DNA of 64,000 nt from Albugo candida (GCA_905220665.1 CAJNAR010000008.1:124001-188000), one strand, 5' to 3'; positions 1 to 11,430 are shown, counted from the stretch's first letter. Notes: generated by a model not told the origin, from the sequence alone. Made by a program: numbers and translations.

Positions 1-1
1 G

Positions 2-1399
2 CAACACCAAAGCAAGCAAAACAATCCAAAACAACGCAAAAATCAATCTGCAACTCCGATTCACAGCACCCAAAAACAACAAAAGAACCAGAAACATACA
101 ACCGAAACGGCGGCACTCGTGGTGGCACCACAAAAAGTGGTGAATCCAGTTCCCAGTAAGGAATTGGTGGCGAGAAAACCTGACCGGAAGCTCTCCGATC
201 AAATCTCGTTGGAGCTCAACACTCCCCCCACTATCACACCACCAGGAGCACAAGCTTTATTGCAACCCACACCTCCCATCCTCCAACTGACCAATCAGTC
301 ATACTCACAACCACGGGTAGAGCGGGATGGGGATGTATCCATGAAGTTGGCTTGGACGAGTGGAAAACGTAATCGGGTGGAGCCGTTCGACCAAATGGTC
401 TCCAAAGCACCACCTCTTGCGCTTCCAAAACTAGCGACGAGTAACTATTTTTCCGTGCTCGCAACTATGGAGGTGGAGATCGAAGAAGTAACAGCGGTTG
501 CCAATCCAGAGAATGGCAATCGCGTCCAAATCATCCCCGTGAAAGCACGGATGCCAAAAGAGGTGGCCACCTCGAAAGAGGCGGCACACTTTTATCAAAA
601 ACGTCATACAACAATCGAGAAATCGGAACGACCAACCCGAGTTGGTGAAATAGGGGAGCTGATGGAAATCGATTCGAAAAATGCCCTTCACTCACTCCGA
701 CCGGACAAGCTGGTTCAAGCGGATTCTTGCATCCCTCATGTGCGGAAGCTAATCCAGTTCTGCACAAATCCGGACAAAATCATCCGAGCGGCACTTGATC
801 ATCCGATCACGATGAATGGTGTGCTACTTTCGTGTATGGAGTCGAATGATAAAGCTTTGGATGAAGTGGCTCATCTACTTATGATAAATCGCGTTTTTGC
901 AACTCACAATCTCGGCGAAGATGTTACGTTTGCGACACGATGGAGTCGCCACGTTGGTAGAAAAGTTCCCTCCAAGCGATCTGTACTGTTCGAGAAAGTA
1001 ATGTCGTGGTGGACGTCAATGCCGGACATCGTTATCGGTTTGACTCGAGCAACGAAAGCTCTCGCGTTGTTGGAACTTTTATTCATGTGTACTGCTCCGA
1101 CATTCTACACCAACGACCACTGGATCCAATATCTCACCGATGGACCAGTGATCTGGATTCCGGGTCATCATTGTCGTTTACTTCCAACCAATGTGATCAT
1201 ATCCTTCTTCCGCTCCGACGTTGGCATAAAGTGTTGGTCGCAATGGTTTGGAGGTCGATGGCGTGGACTTCTTCATGGTGACATCGCTGAGCTTTCCGTC
1301 AATCTCAGCTTTTTTCCAGAGGAGCACACAACACTTCACCTCTCACAACAAGATGGTGAAATGAGGTTGATTACTGGTCCACTTCAGCGTGAATGCTAA
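2..1399 (+). CDS. LINE ORF1 protein (5' partial)
   Basis: Open in frame from base 2 to the TAA at 1397-1399 with no ATG near the left end, so the true start is outside the window; the GTG at 119 is not a credible start in a eukaryote. The visible N-terminus is Gln/Asn/Lys/Thr-rich and low in complexity, followed by a Pro-rich stretch and then a more ordered half with many Trp, His and Arg residues. No CCHC knuckle, RRM or esterase motif is visible. By position it should be the RNA-binding, gag-like chaperone of the element, but its sequence does not reveal a known fold. The stop overlaps the start of ORF2 by a few codons. Confidence 0.75.
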   Translation, partial: QHQSKQNNPKQRKNQSATPIHSTQKQQKNQKHTTETAALVVAPQKVVNPVPSKELVARKPDRKLSDQISLELNTPPTITPPGAQALLQPTPPILQLTNQSYSQPRVERDGDVSMKLAWTSGKRNRVEPFDQMVSKAPPLALPKLATSNYFSVLATMEVEIEEVTAVANPENGNRVQIIPVKARMPKEVATSKEAAHFYQKRHTTIEKSERPTRVGEIGELMEIDSKNALHSLRPDKLVQADSCIPHVRKLIQFCTNPDKIIRAALDHPITMNGVLLSCMESNDKALDEVAHLLMINRVFATHNLGEDVTFATRWSRHVGRKVPSKRSVLFEKVMSWWTSMPDIVIGLTRATKALALLELLFMCTAPTFYTNDHWIQYLTDGPVIWIPGHHCRLLPTNVIISFFRSDVGIKCWSQWFGGRWRGLLHGDIAELSVNLSFFPEEHTTLHLSQQDGEMRLITGPLQREC

Positions 1400-4300
1400 G
1401 GGCTCCTCGATTATTTCAACGTGGAACAATGTCTCAGCACTCACGGTGAATGTTAATGGAATTCATAAAAATGGTCATCTTTTTATCGACCACATCTTAT
1501 CACAACACTCCATTTGTTGTGTTCAAGAAACCAAGTTTCACGATCACAACCAACTGGAATCATTTCAATTTTTATTATCCTCAAAAATGCAGCACAAAAT
1601 GTTTGTCAATGATCACAACAGTGCTTTTCTCCATCCGACTCAAAACCGCAGTGGCGGCGTCATGACAATCCTTCGTTCGGACTTTCCCGGTTATACAACA
1701 GCTGAAGAACTCACCGATCGAAGCATTCGAAATCGTTATTTGGTTGTGCGTCTTCTCATTCACGATGCACCGGTGTATATTCACAATGTATATGCACCGG
1801 TCAAGGCCGAGGAACGAGTGGGTTTTTATGAGTTATTGCTTTCCAACACTTTCGAATCGACCGCAACACATATCGTATTTGGTGATTTCAACACACCACT
1901 CGATCCAGCTATCGATGCTTCGAGTGGAACAATTCGACACGAACCAAGTCGATTAGCGTGTTTGGAATGGCTTTCACAGTTGGGTGTGGTAGACGCTTGG
2001 CGAATCCAGCATCCGACTGAAAAAGTATTTACAGGACCATTACCGCGCAAGAATCGACTTGATTATATCTGCATGTCGGAAGAGCTATTCAATATGGTAT
2101 ACAAAACCTCTGAGTATTTTCGTCCACGACATGCGGGAGATCATCTGGCACAAAAAGTAACTTTTGCAAATCCAACTCAATCACCCGGTCGAGGATATTG
2201 GAAATGCTCATTACGACTATTTGAATATCCTAAAGTTGTCGAAGCAATCAAATTGGAAGCGAATTTGGTGCTCAACCAGTTACGGACAACTTCGAATCCC
2301 GGTAAAATGTGGGAAAGTTGGAAGACGAAAATCAAGAAACAGCTTCAAGGAATCGAAAAAAAGGTTGCACAAGATAGCCGACGTGATGTTGAGTCTAGCC
2401 AGCGTGTTTTGGAAGTCGCAGCAGCTCGATATCGCATCCACGACACCAATGAGTCACGGTACTTTTACGAATCGAGTCTCGAACAATTTCGACTTTCAGT
2501 CGAAAACAACGCGAAATACAACCAAGATGACAGCTTCGACCATCACGTGAAGCATATGGAAAACTCTTCAAAGCATTTTTTTCGCCCTCCGGATAGTTCT
2601 TGTCGTCGCGTGCCGATCGAAAATGTTACCAAAAAATGTGGTACAGTGACATCGAACCCGAGGGAGATTATTGACGAATTCAGAGATCATTGGGGTGGTG
2701 TCATGGGCTCTCTTTATAGCTCAGAGACCGACTCATATGATCCAAGTGAAAGAAAGCAAAAAAAGTTACTCGATTCGATTCAAGTTTCACTTGCCTCAGC
2801 AGAGCAAGAACGTCTCTCCACTCGGTTAAGTACGACCGAGATGGCGGAAGCGATCAAGCACATGCGGAGTAGTTCTTCTCCAGGTATGGATGGACTACCA
2901 GCTGCATTTTATCAGCTTGATCCGGAAACGTTTGGCGAGTGTCTGAAGATCGTGTTCGAATATCAGCTGGAAAGAGGAATTCTACTTCGATCACAACGTC
3001 ACTCGGCAATAACATTATTGTACAAAAAAGGATCACGAGGTGATCCTGGCAACTATCGACCGATCGCACTGCTTTGTGTCGATGTCAAAGTACTTTCAAA
3101 AGTGTTGGCGTATCGATTGCAACGTTTTTTGCCAAAATTGATCCATCAAGATCAAAAAGCATTTGTGCGCGGAAGGTCAATGCATCATCATATTCGACAT
3201 CTCACCGACATCCAAGACTTGGTCACTCATCGTGGGGAGGAAGCTTATGCGACTTTTCTCGACTTTGAGAAAGCTTATGATCGAGTCAATTGGACGTACA
3301 TGTTTCGCGTTTTGGAAAAAATGGGCGTTGGAAAAAGTTTTATCGACTGGGTTCGTCTTTTGTACAATAACACAAAGGCGCAGTTGATGATTAATGGAAA
3401 TATCACACCGTCCATTACACCACAACGTGGAGTGAAACAAGGTGATCCTCTCTCAGCATTACTTTTTCTGATGACGATCGAACCTTTGGGAAATTTACTT
3501 CGACAACATGAAGAACATGGCATTTGGATTAATGGCACGACTGTCGCAACTGGATTATTTTTTGCGGACGATTCGACATTGCTTTCAGAGACACCAAATG
3601 GTGTTTTGACGCAACTCGAACTCGTCCAAATCTATTGCGATGGATCGGGTGCGAAACTCAACTTGAGTAAATCATCCTTGCTCTCGTTGAATCGGACCAA
3701 GCCATGTCCACGTATTCCCAATTTGACCATAATGGGTCCGGAGGATTCGGTCAAGTATTTGGGTATTCCGTTCAGCCAGAAACCAACTCACTCGATGGTT
3801 ATTTCAACTCTCGACAAGCGTTTTTACGATGGGTTTGGTGTATGGTTTCGACGAGCACGAACTGTCCGTGGTCGACTACTGGTTGCGCAGACGATGATTT
3901 TATCACGTTTGTGGCATTACACGATGCACGTAGACATACCAGCAGTGACAATTCGACAGTGGCAATCGATGTTAAATCGATTTGTGCTTGGTCGGAAACA
4001 CAAAAAAGATTCAAAACATGTTCACCTGCTCAGCAAAGAGTTTTTATATCTTCGCCGACAGGATGGTGGACTACAAGTTCCTTTTTTGGTGGGACGACTA
4101 AAGCTACAACGTATTCAATTCCTTCAGCAGTTCGCATCCGATGCGTCAACAATTATTCCTGCGAATTGGACAACTGCTTCGACGGAATTATTACAACTTA
4201 TCCAACCTCCCTTTGGACCACACAAGCCGATGGATATATTCACCATCGCACCAAATCGACATGGAAAAATGGTTCAATGGGAGAGCATATCGTCATGGTG

Positions 4301-5570
4301 GAAACAAGCATTTAAAATGTGGCATCAGATGGATTGGAGCATTTCAATATCAGATTTAAATGTTTCACAACGCCGTCAGTACTACATGGAACAGCCGATG
4401 TGGTTTCACTGCGACCAAAAATTACATTACGAAGCTGCTACTCGTCATCCGAGTACGCAGAACGTTTGGTACAATCTTGGCATGGTGGATGAACCACATC
4501 GAACATTTCGAAAAACGTTTGCTACACTTTTCGACGTTCGAAGTTTGCAAGACTTTTTTCGTGAAAGCGACACATGGCCAACGAAGGAAGATTTCGTCGC
4601 CAACTATTACAACGACGAAGAGCTGAACACCTCGGCTATGTCTGAAGAAAGGTTGCTGAGTCGACTTTACAATGAAATCACTCAGATTCTCCAGCGTATC
4701 CACTCGACGATTGGTCTCATCACTTGGATTATACCAACTACAAGTGGCAGATCATTTTATGTGGGAGTAAAAAGCAAGGAAAGGAAACATTATTTTCCAT
4801 CTATTCCACGCTCACAACTCTCACGAATCGTCTGGAAACCACCCGAACCAACCAAGAGTCATCCGATGTCGACACATTGGTCATCACGGGAGAGATCGGA
4901 CGCACTGGATTCAGAACGAGTTCGAACTTTTATGGCTACATCACGGCATCTTCGACAACGTGTATTACCAATTTTCGAGGATTTACAGTTTCGTCTAGCC
5001 TTTCGAATGTTGCCAGTTCGATCTCGTTTCTGGTTCTTAACAAATATTCAGCCCGACATTATCTTGTGCACGCAGCCTTCGTGTGGGGCAGTGGAATCCG
5101 ATCAACATCTCTTTCTAGAGTGCGATCACACGGCACAGTTATGGAGAGAGTTACTCCCTAGTTGGGATCAGTTTTTCTCCTCTCGACCACGTTGGACGCA
5201 TATTGCATGTGCAATCGTACCAACACTACGGTTGGATTGGAAAGATTATTTATCAATTATCTCAGATTTATGGCTTGCATTGCAAGCGGTGACACTGCAC
5301 TTCGTCTGGACAGATCGGAATCGTCGTTTGTTCGATCATCGATCAGCAACTCCGACAGTTCCAGCACTTTCCGTGATCTACACAACGTTTAGTGCGCACG
5401 TTCGGTACTTTCGAAGACAGTGTTACGACCAAGACGAACGCATTCGGCTTGCAAAGGTGCTGGATCAGCTCGCAACGCAAGGATCATTTGGTGGATTTTT
5501 CAGAAGCCGAAGATCATTGCTGCGGGTACGGCACAGACAAGTCAAAATGCAAGTGCAACTCGGATCCTAG
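1389..5570 (+). CDS. LINE ORF2: AP endonuclease + reverse transcriptase + zinc-finger polyprotein
   Basis: About 1,390 codons. The N-terminus is an AP-type endonuclease (NVNG, QETK near residue 45, FGDFN, DYIC, GDH near residue 255), which nicks target DNA. The centre is a reverse transcriptase: SPGMDG, NYRPI, LDFEKAYD, GVKQGDPLSALLF, the catalytic FADD and YLGIPF. The C-terminus has a zf-RVT finger of form C-x4-C-x7-H-x4-C followed by W. This order is that of L1/Tx1-type elements. The frame opens at 1371 after a TGA and overlaps ORF1 in the +1 frame. There is no in-frame ATG before the endonuclease core, so translation presumably uses frameshifting, reinitiation or a non-AUG start such as GTG 1389. 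Confidence 0.92.
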   Translation: MNAKGSSIISTWNNVSALTVNVNGIHKNGHLFIDHILSQHSICCVQETKFHDHNQLESFQFLLSSKMQHKMFVNDHNSAFLHPTQNRSGGVMTILRSDFPGYTTAEELTDRSIRNRYLVVRLLIHDAPVYIHNVYAPVKAEERVGFYELLLSNTFESTATHIVFGDFNTPLDPAIDASSGTIRHEPSRLACLEWLSQLGVVDAWRIQHPTEKVFTGPLPRKNRLDYICMSEELFNMVYKTSEYFRPRHAGDHLAQKVTFANPTQSPGRGYWKCSLRLFEYPKVVEAIKLEANLVLNQLRTTSNPGKMWESWKTKIKKQLQGIEKKVAQDSRRDVESSQRVLEVAAARYRIHDTNESRYFYESSLEQFRLSVENNAKYNQDDSFDHHVKHMENSSKHFFRPPDSSCRRVPIENVTKKCGTVTSNPREIIDEFRDHWGGVMGSLYSSETDSYDPSERKQKKLLDSIQVSLASAEQERLSTRLSTTEMAEAIKHMRSSSSPGMDGLPAAFYQLDPETFGECLKIVFEYQLERGILLRSQRHSAITLLYKKGSRGDPGNYRPIALLCVDVKVLSKVLAYRLQRFLPKLIHQDQKAFVRGRSMHHHIRHLTDIQDLVTHRGEEAYATFLDFEKAYDRVNWTYMFRVLEKMGVGKSFIDWVRLLYNNTKAQLMINGNITPSITPQRGVKQGDPLSALLFLMTIEPLGNLLRQHEEHGIWINGTTVATGLFFADDSTLLSETPNGVLTQLELVQIYCDGSGAKLNLSKSSLLSLNRTKPCPRIPNLTIMGPEDSVKYLGIPFSQKPTHSMVISTLDKRFYDGFGVWFRRARTVRGRLLVAQTMILSRLWHYTMHVDIPAVTIRQWQSMLNRFVLGRKHKKDSKHVHLLSKEFLYLRRQDGGLQVPFLVGRLKLQRIQFLQQFASDASTIIPANWTTASTELLQLIQPPFGPHKPMDIFTIAPNRHGKMVQWESISSWWKQAFKMWHQMDWSISISDLNVSQRRQYYMEQPMWFHCDQKLHYEAATRHPSTQNVWYNLGMVDEPHRTFRKTFATLFDVRSLQDFFRESDTWPTKEDFVANYYNDEELNTSAMSEERLLSRLYNEITQILQRIHSTIGLITWIIPTTSGRSFYVGVKSKERKHYFPSIPRSQLSRIVWKPPEPTKSHPMSTHWSSRERSDALDSERVRTFMATSRHLRQRVLPIFEDLQFRLAFRMLPVRSRFWFLTNIQPDIILCTQPSCGAVESDQHLFLECDHTAQLWRELLPSWDQFFSSRPRWTHIACAIVPTLRLDWKDYLSIISDLWLALQAVTLHFVWTDRNRRLFDHRSATPTVPALSVIYTTFSAHVRYFRRQCYDQDERIRLAKVLDQLATQGSFGGFFRSRRSLLRVRHRQVKMQVQLGS

Positions 5571-5879
5571 TCCTAGTTGGCTGGTTCTGCTCACCGTAGT
5601 GTGGCGCACACCAATTTACAAACCACGGTACTTTTGGACCATTTTTACAACTTTACAACTTTACAACTTAACACCATTTACAAGCTGGACACAGTCCCGT
5701 ATTAAGGGTGCTAAGGCTACTACGATACGAGATTATCAACGAGAAGACATATTATCCATCTCTCACAGGTATTTCACGAAACGTATTTTATATGTATATA
5801 TGTTATTTAAGATAGCCTAGGCAACTAGAGAAGTCAGTTTAGTCTAATTCTAGTAATATAGACACCTTCAACTGAGCTG
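5571..5879 (+). other. LINE 3' UTR with octamer repeat, stem-loop and conserved tail
   Basis: This non-coding tail starts after the ORF2 stop. It has three tandem CTTTACAA-like octamers (about 5643-5670) and a potential stem-loop whose arms are about 5695-5703 and 5723-5731. It ends with a conserved tail (AGCCTAGGCAAC, then TAATTCTAGTAATATAGACACC, then TCAACTGAGCT). The same tail closes the copies ending near 28,339 and 49,728, so it marks the true 3' terminus recognised during retrotransposition. Confidence 0.75.
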
Positions 5880-6221
5880 GGTACGGTTGACTCCGTCGGG
5901 GGGCCTAGCGGTTAGTACACATGTGTTCCGACCGTGTGTACCCCGGTTCGAATCCCGGTGGTGGCAAAAGGGCTGCGATGGGGCCCCTCGGCGGAGGCAA
6001 AGATTCCTCCACGTAAATATCAACCTACTCAATGAAGACATGGACGTGTCAAGACCGCTGGCAACTACACCAGAAAATAACTGTACATGAGTTGGACCGG
6101 GCTCTTCAGAGCGTTACATACTAGTGATTAGAATAGAGTAGATAACCACCAAACTGTAGTAACAGAAAGGTGTCTAAATAAAAGTACTACGGGCGAACAC
6201 CCTTAACTGAGCTGGGTACGG
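5870..6221. repeat. 17-bp direct repeats flanking the SINE-like element
   Basis: The identical copies are 5870-5886 and 6205-6221. The left copy straddles the LINE 3' end (AACTGAGCT) and the following eight bases GGGTACGG; the right copy repeats both. This could be a duplication of the insertion site, or the SINE could carry a LINE-derived tail copied with adjacent sequence. Confidence 0.7.
5887..6204 (+). mobile_element. tRNA-derived SINE-like element at the LINE 3' end
   Basis: The head holds RNA polymerase III promoter boxes: an A-box-like GGGCCTAGCGG at 5901-5911 and a perfect B box GGTTCGAATCC at 5945-5955, spaced as in tRNA genes. The acceptor arms do not pair (the 3' GGTGGTGGCA has no 5' partner), so it is not a functional tRNA. 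The body is about 250 bp of unrecognised sequence ending GAACACCCTT. It is bounded by the exact 17-bp direct repeat AACTGAGCTGGGTACGG at 5870-5886 and 6205-6221, consistent with a target-site duplication, although the first nine bases of that repeat are also the LINE tail. Confidence 0.65.
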
Positions 6222-8300
6222 AGACCCCTGCAAATATCTTACTTTGCTTCCTCTCACTTCCTCCAGCCGACGTTACAATGCGTCCCTGGTATCAAGCCAG
6301 TCAGCTGATAAAAGCATAATGAATCCTGACATTATCCAACAGCGCAATAGGCTCTCTCCTTGTCGAAGCTCGGCTTGCATCCTTCTATGGTCCTTCAAAT
6401 TACAATCTTTGATTTGGGAATTGGCATATCACCGATGGTGCAAAACCAGAATGCACTCACTAGTAAGGCAGATTAACGCAAACACTATCAATGGGTCTGC
6501 TTTCAGAGTCACTATATTGTTTTCGGGGCTATTTTGTTGCCACAAGAGGATCCCCCATAAGCTGGTCAGAATTTGACTATACAATCGAGCCAAGCGAATG
6601 TCGAGTTGCTTTTGCTCTCTTGAGGCAAATGCGAACACAATCAGACAAAAACGCTGGCTGTTTGACAGGACCATCGTACCAGAAGACGAAGACAAAGAGC
6701 ATAATGTGGTATCAATGCTTTGCACGCCCTCTTTTTAAGGGAAAACGGCCCCTCCCATGTGGAGTCAGAACCGTTCATTTCTGCGAGAGTCGATACTATC
6801 GAATCGGAAAGAAAGCACGCAATGTAAATGTACCTTTCAGCCTGTTACTCTTACAATCAGACCATTTTGACAAAAATTGTTTGATCAAAATCAAGCAATT
6901 GCACGCGAGAAGTATCTTGATGTCAATGAAAAGGCTACCAAACACATGAGAAAAGTCAAAAGCTACCATCTTGGACGCAGTAAAAAGAGGTTGACTCATA
7001 TCCACTAGTCCGAAATAGCGAATAATCAGCACTTCAAAGAAATGCTTGGCAGCCTAAAAGGTGGGTTCATAGCTATATTGAAGCACAGCTTGGCAAGACC
7101 TTCCACAGAATCTGATCTAAGAACAATATATAGCGATGGAGACAAGCAATGCATGGTTCTTTTGCCCGCCATGCTGTTGATTAGTGATATCATTAATTAA
7201 TTGACATGGTTTGTCAGTGCAGACAAGCTCTGGAAAGAAGCGGGGCCAGCATAACGAGTGATCAAAACACAACTGCCTCAAGAAATTGCTCGGTTTCGGT
7301 TCCTACAAGCGCATCATATATAATATCATATACGACCGCTCTGATGTACAAAGAGACTAATTCCTGAGTCTTTGATTAATCTATCGACACCGTCCATTCC
7401 TACAGAGTCTTGAGCCTGTATGGCGATAGCATGTCATTATTCGTGTCAACATGGACGATTTGGCAACCAAAAAGCCTATCCGAAGCTGACGTATATGTGA
7501 GCTAAGTATTTGTCTCGTGGCATCGAAGCGAGAAAAATCAGTACGTGCAGCATTCGTCTATTTCGCACAAAGTATAGCAACAATCACGTCCTGAACAGCC
7601 CTATTAGATCTACCCAAGAACGACAGAGTGTCACCTCTCGGTCCTTGCTAGTGCGTATTTTGAGCAGACATAGATCAATTGGAATGCGATACAGAGAACG
7701 AGATGGTCGATCTTTACATGCCGAGATATCCTACAAAATGCGACACTATGAAGGAAGATGGGTCGAGTGCAAGCTCAACGCTCGCTTAAGTGATGCATCT
7801 TTGAAGAGGAAGTCGACCAAGACTGCGAGACAACATATGTCGTCCAACCAAATTATTACAAGAAGCAAGTGTTTTCTTTTAACATTTATTGCTAGACTCC
7901 AATCAGAAATGAAAAGCAACAATTAGCAAAGCACGACACGGAAAGTAACCTTGATCTGACAAACATGATGGAGCAAAAAACAGATATGGTTAGTAGAAAA
8001 GGAAGATCAGAGTAATGGAAAAGCAGGTATTTGGATTCGAACGCGAAAAAGCAGGCTGCATATATCATCCTATGTCTTTGTGGCGAATCACAGAACGTTT
8101 TATTTTGGAGTGGCGACATGGCTGCAGGAGTTTATTTCATGAAGTAACTCGAGCTTCACTCTACCTCATATGAACTTTTGAAGCAGTAAGGACAATTGCC
8201 TCATGTGAGAAATTGTCGCAAAAGACGCATAATAGGAGACAATGGACAGCGAATTTGAAGTTACTGAATAAAAGGATACATGTTGTACAACTGATTGCAA
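6222..8300. other. Decayed tract without a recognisable gene
   Basis: There are only short open frames. One plus-strand frame of about 100 codons (roughly 6880-7190, with one stop) has a basic, coiled-coil-like composition rich in Lys and Glu and may be a pseudogene remnant, but I cannot assign it. No RNA gene or clear repeat is visible. Confidence 0.4.
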
Positions 8301-11090
8301 TGAATTGGACGCTTGAAAATGCTTCTTACAAGCAGTCAACTCGCGATGACACGCCTTAAACAAAAAATAGTGGGATCTGTGGCCAAGTCCAGGAACAGAT
8401 CGCACAGGAAAGTCACCGTCTCATACGATTTGCTTCCAAGAAATAGCGATTTATGCAAAGCATAAACCCCTCACAAAAAAGAACGCCGACATGGAGCCCT
8501 TCTTACAGCCATCAAAGGTCTGAGAACACGAATGCTATACTTTCAGAAGGAAGAATCGGCAGACTTTACATAAGCATTCGACGAGTTTCAGCAATGCAAG
8601 TTTTGAAGACCCAGCGCACGACCACATTGTGCATTGCGGAGTCAGACCTTGTCAAAGCCTTCGAATGATGAAAGGAGAGAAATATGCACTGAAATTACGT
8701 CAAAGATCTTCAGCTACAAACAACAAACAACGAATGCAAGCTCATACGATCCGAATTCCGAAGGAAAGAATGCCTGGTCCCAATGGAAAAGTAGAATTGC
8801 TACTGGCAAAGAGCAAAATCAGCAATATGAGCATACAGAATCAGACCGGGAACAGGACCAGACGACTAGGAAGCTACAAAAATTATCAAAGACGTGATGG
8901 TAACTGCCCAATCTCGTCAGATCGATGATACAGGCTATGAAGCAAATGTCCGACATAGCGATTTACTTGCCCAGAGAAGCGAGATGGTGTTGACGCTAGA
9001 TGAATATGTACAGATGCTCTAATATATCATAGCAAGATCGCTCGGCTGGCGCAACAACGTACTGAAATTATCATCATAATATAGGCAGCAAAAGAACTTT
9101 CTGCTTGATCGAGGTCTACCATTTCAATAATATTGAAGAATCTGAAGAGCGGAGCTTGAGAACTTATGGATCAGGAGTGGAAAATACTAATTTTCCGCAT
9201 TACGATCGGCTCAAAGCCACGCTTGTGGGGCTTTTTATTGAACAAACAGTAATTGCATGGCGCATACGTCTTATTTGAGCGTGCTGTTGCACGACGATCG
9301 CACTGATCTTTGCCCAACCAAATCACGCTACTCTATCCAACCTCCTAACTCGCACTGATGTGTCTCTTTTCGAATGGGTACAAAGGGAGAGATGTTGCGA
9401 AGCCAAATTGTAAGTCTTACATTTCCTTTTTCATCTGATTGATTTTTGAAAGCTTCGACTCTTCTTATAGCGCTCATGTGTCCCCTTAGAATCAAAAGTT
9501 GATACGCATGCTATCTGAGGCAGAACGAATGGAAAATGGGCATTACAAAACGCATCCGAAACCTATCTGAATAGAAAAGGGCCAAGTTGAAGAGCAGATC
9601 AGCTGAAACAAACCAATTCACTTTTTGTTTTGTTGAGAGCTCCTCTCAAGCTTTCGGAAGTGCGAATGAGATCGTCTTTGCTTGAGCATTTCAAGAGGGG
9701 AAATCCTGCGCAACATGTTCAGGTAAACAGGGAAGCTTTGAGCATGCTTGCATCTCAACCTGATAGAATCTTTGTCGTATTTTGCTGGATGTGACGGCGT
9801 GACATGCAATCTATTACGCGGTGCTGCCTTGTTCGGATACGCACCAAAAGCCTAAAATGTTACGATCTGGCTTCATCGTTACTCCAGCTGCTGCTGCACA
9901 ATCTTGTCCCTCGTCAGTTTCAAATGGTCTGTACTCAAACTAGTATCATATAAGTACATACTTGAGGATTACATTCGCCCATTATCCTCAAAAGCTAAAA
10001 CAGGACTCGTTCGCATCACAGCGCTCAAGTTATCCTCAAGACCACTTGTTGGTTGCAATAAAAACATCATTCTTTTCCATGCAAGTATCCTTGCAGTTTT
10101 TTAGTTCTTGCGCTGATTCTAGATCGTGCAGGTGTTTCGAGATGTGTTATCCTTTTACGTCTACGTGATGTATCTCGTACCTTCCCCAAGCTCACAAACT
10201 GTTCAACGCCAGGCTTTTTGTTCAACGCATCGGAGAAGGCACAAAAACAATTCCTTATGGTGGGATCGCACAAATGAACGATGCCAGCGCTCATGTCGCG
10301 AAAGATTATTCAAAAAAAAAAAAATTTTATTCGACGCGTTGATTCTAATCTCTCTCGGAATATTTTATCCGGAGAAGCTGTGGTTTGCTCACTTTCAGCA
10401 AGCATTTCTTTGTGATTGTGACAGTCATTCCTGTCCAATCTCTTGGCTGTAAGAATTTTGATTTGCATTGCAGAAATTTATATTTTACATATTCCAAAGC
10501 TCCACTTTTAAGGCCATTCGCATCAGATAAGCGACTATCGCATTCAAAGCACATCAATCATACATGTAATGGGGTCCTGCATCAAACAAAAATCTCTTAC
10601 TAGTGATTCAAGACTTTAGTCACAAAGAACAAGGCATGACCATGCTATGTAGCTATAATAGTGAAATCCGCATATGACTCGAAACGGTTGCTTCTATAGT
10701 TAGATGCGGTAATGCTCGCTGACTTGGTGTTTTCTTCACGCACGCGTCGCGAGTTCTGTCTTTAGGTAGGCAGCGACGAAATCCTATCCGTTATTCCATG
10801 GCTGTTGGTTTTGAGAATATAGCGCTTGTGATATGTAGTTGACGTTAGCTATAGTTTATGAAAATGGGTAGAAGGAGCGGAACAGCGTTAAAAAATTATG
10901 ATGAAGGATGTAACTTTCTGTAGACATGAGGATTTTTCAGGTTGGATGTTCCGATAATATGATGATTATTTCGACAGACGCATATGTGTCTGCTTTCTGC
11001 TACTCGGTATATACCTAAATATTAGCGCTAACATTAGCCAAGCGCTTACCTCGCCCGGTGCGATCGGGTAAATATACATGAAATTTCAGA
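8300..11090. repeat. Partial left-most unit of the segmental duplication array
   Basis: Stretches here match the later units. About 8480-8660 resembles 17,780-17,950 and the tract near 26,080-26,230. About 9970-10,210 resembles 18,760-18,960 and 28,345-28,560 (shared GTGTTATCxTxTTAC, TCTTGCGCT and AGCTCACAAA words). Divergence is high and no intact gene survives. It looks like the 3' part of a unit whose 5' part was lost. Confidence 0.55.
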
Positions 11091-11093
11091 GGT

Positions 11094-11215
11094 ATGCTTG
11101 AATCTTCCGTGCATGGATGCACAGATTCGAACCCTATAAAGCCAGTTCCTTGTTGCCGTTTCTTTTTTCTGGGATTATGGATGCAAGGGTTCGAACGCTA
11201 GGAAGCCAGCTGCTT
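11094..11215 (+). repeat. tRNA-like (B-box) repeat pair upstream of secreted-family gene 1
   Basis: Two short segments about 58 bp apart end in B-box-like words (GATTCGAACCC near 11,130 and GGTTCGAACGC near 11,189), each followed by AAGCCAG. The same word pair, GGTTyrAAnCC then GAAGCCAG or similar, precedes secreted-family genes 2 and 3. The A-box half is poorly preserved, so this is a relic rather than a tRNA. Confidence 0.45.
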
Positions 11216-11430
11216 GCTGGCTTTTTTATTCAGAGCTGACTTTTTGAACCAATCAGCAGTAAACACGCGAACACCGACCTTCGAAATAGGCTCCGCAGCT
11301 TCTTATTGGCCAAAGGCTGATGATGATAATGTCAACACTGCAATTGAGCCATTTAAACTAAGGTCTCTGGAATCATGTGCCACATTTATTCAATTTGAGA
11401 TTTACTGTGTAGAGCACCAGTTTGGTCAAT

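Larger units (their letters stand above)
1..5886 (+). mobile_element. L1-like non-LTR retrotransposon (LINE), copy 1, 5' end outside window
   Basis: A two-ORF LINE: an ORF1 still open at base 2, an overlapping endonuclease/reverse-transcriptase ORF2 with no internal stop, and an AT-rich 3' UTR ending in a tail motif (AACTGAGCT) that recurs near 28,331 and, degraded, near 49,720 and 49,885. There is no LTR and no long poly(A). Because the 1,393-codon ORF2 is unbroken while two other copies in the window are riddled with stops, this is the youngest copy here and might be competent. The 5' UTR and ORF1 start lie left of the window. Confidence 0.93.

Noticed and set aside
119..1399. GTG at 119 as the start of LINE ORF1
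   Set aside because: The frame is open to base 2 and a eukaryotic element should not start at GTG; treated as a 5' partial.
5887..5975. Functional tRNA gene
   Set aside because: A and B boxes are good but the acceptor stem does not pair and the T stem has a C-C mismatch.
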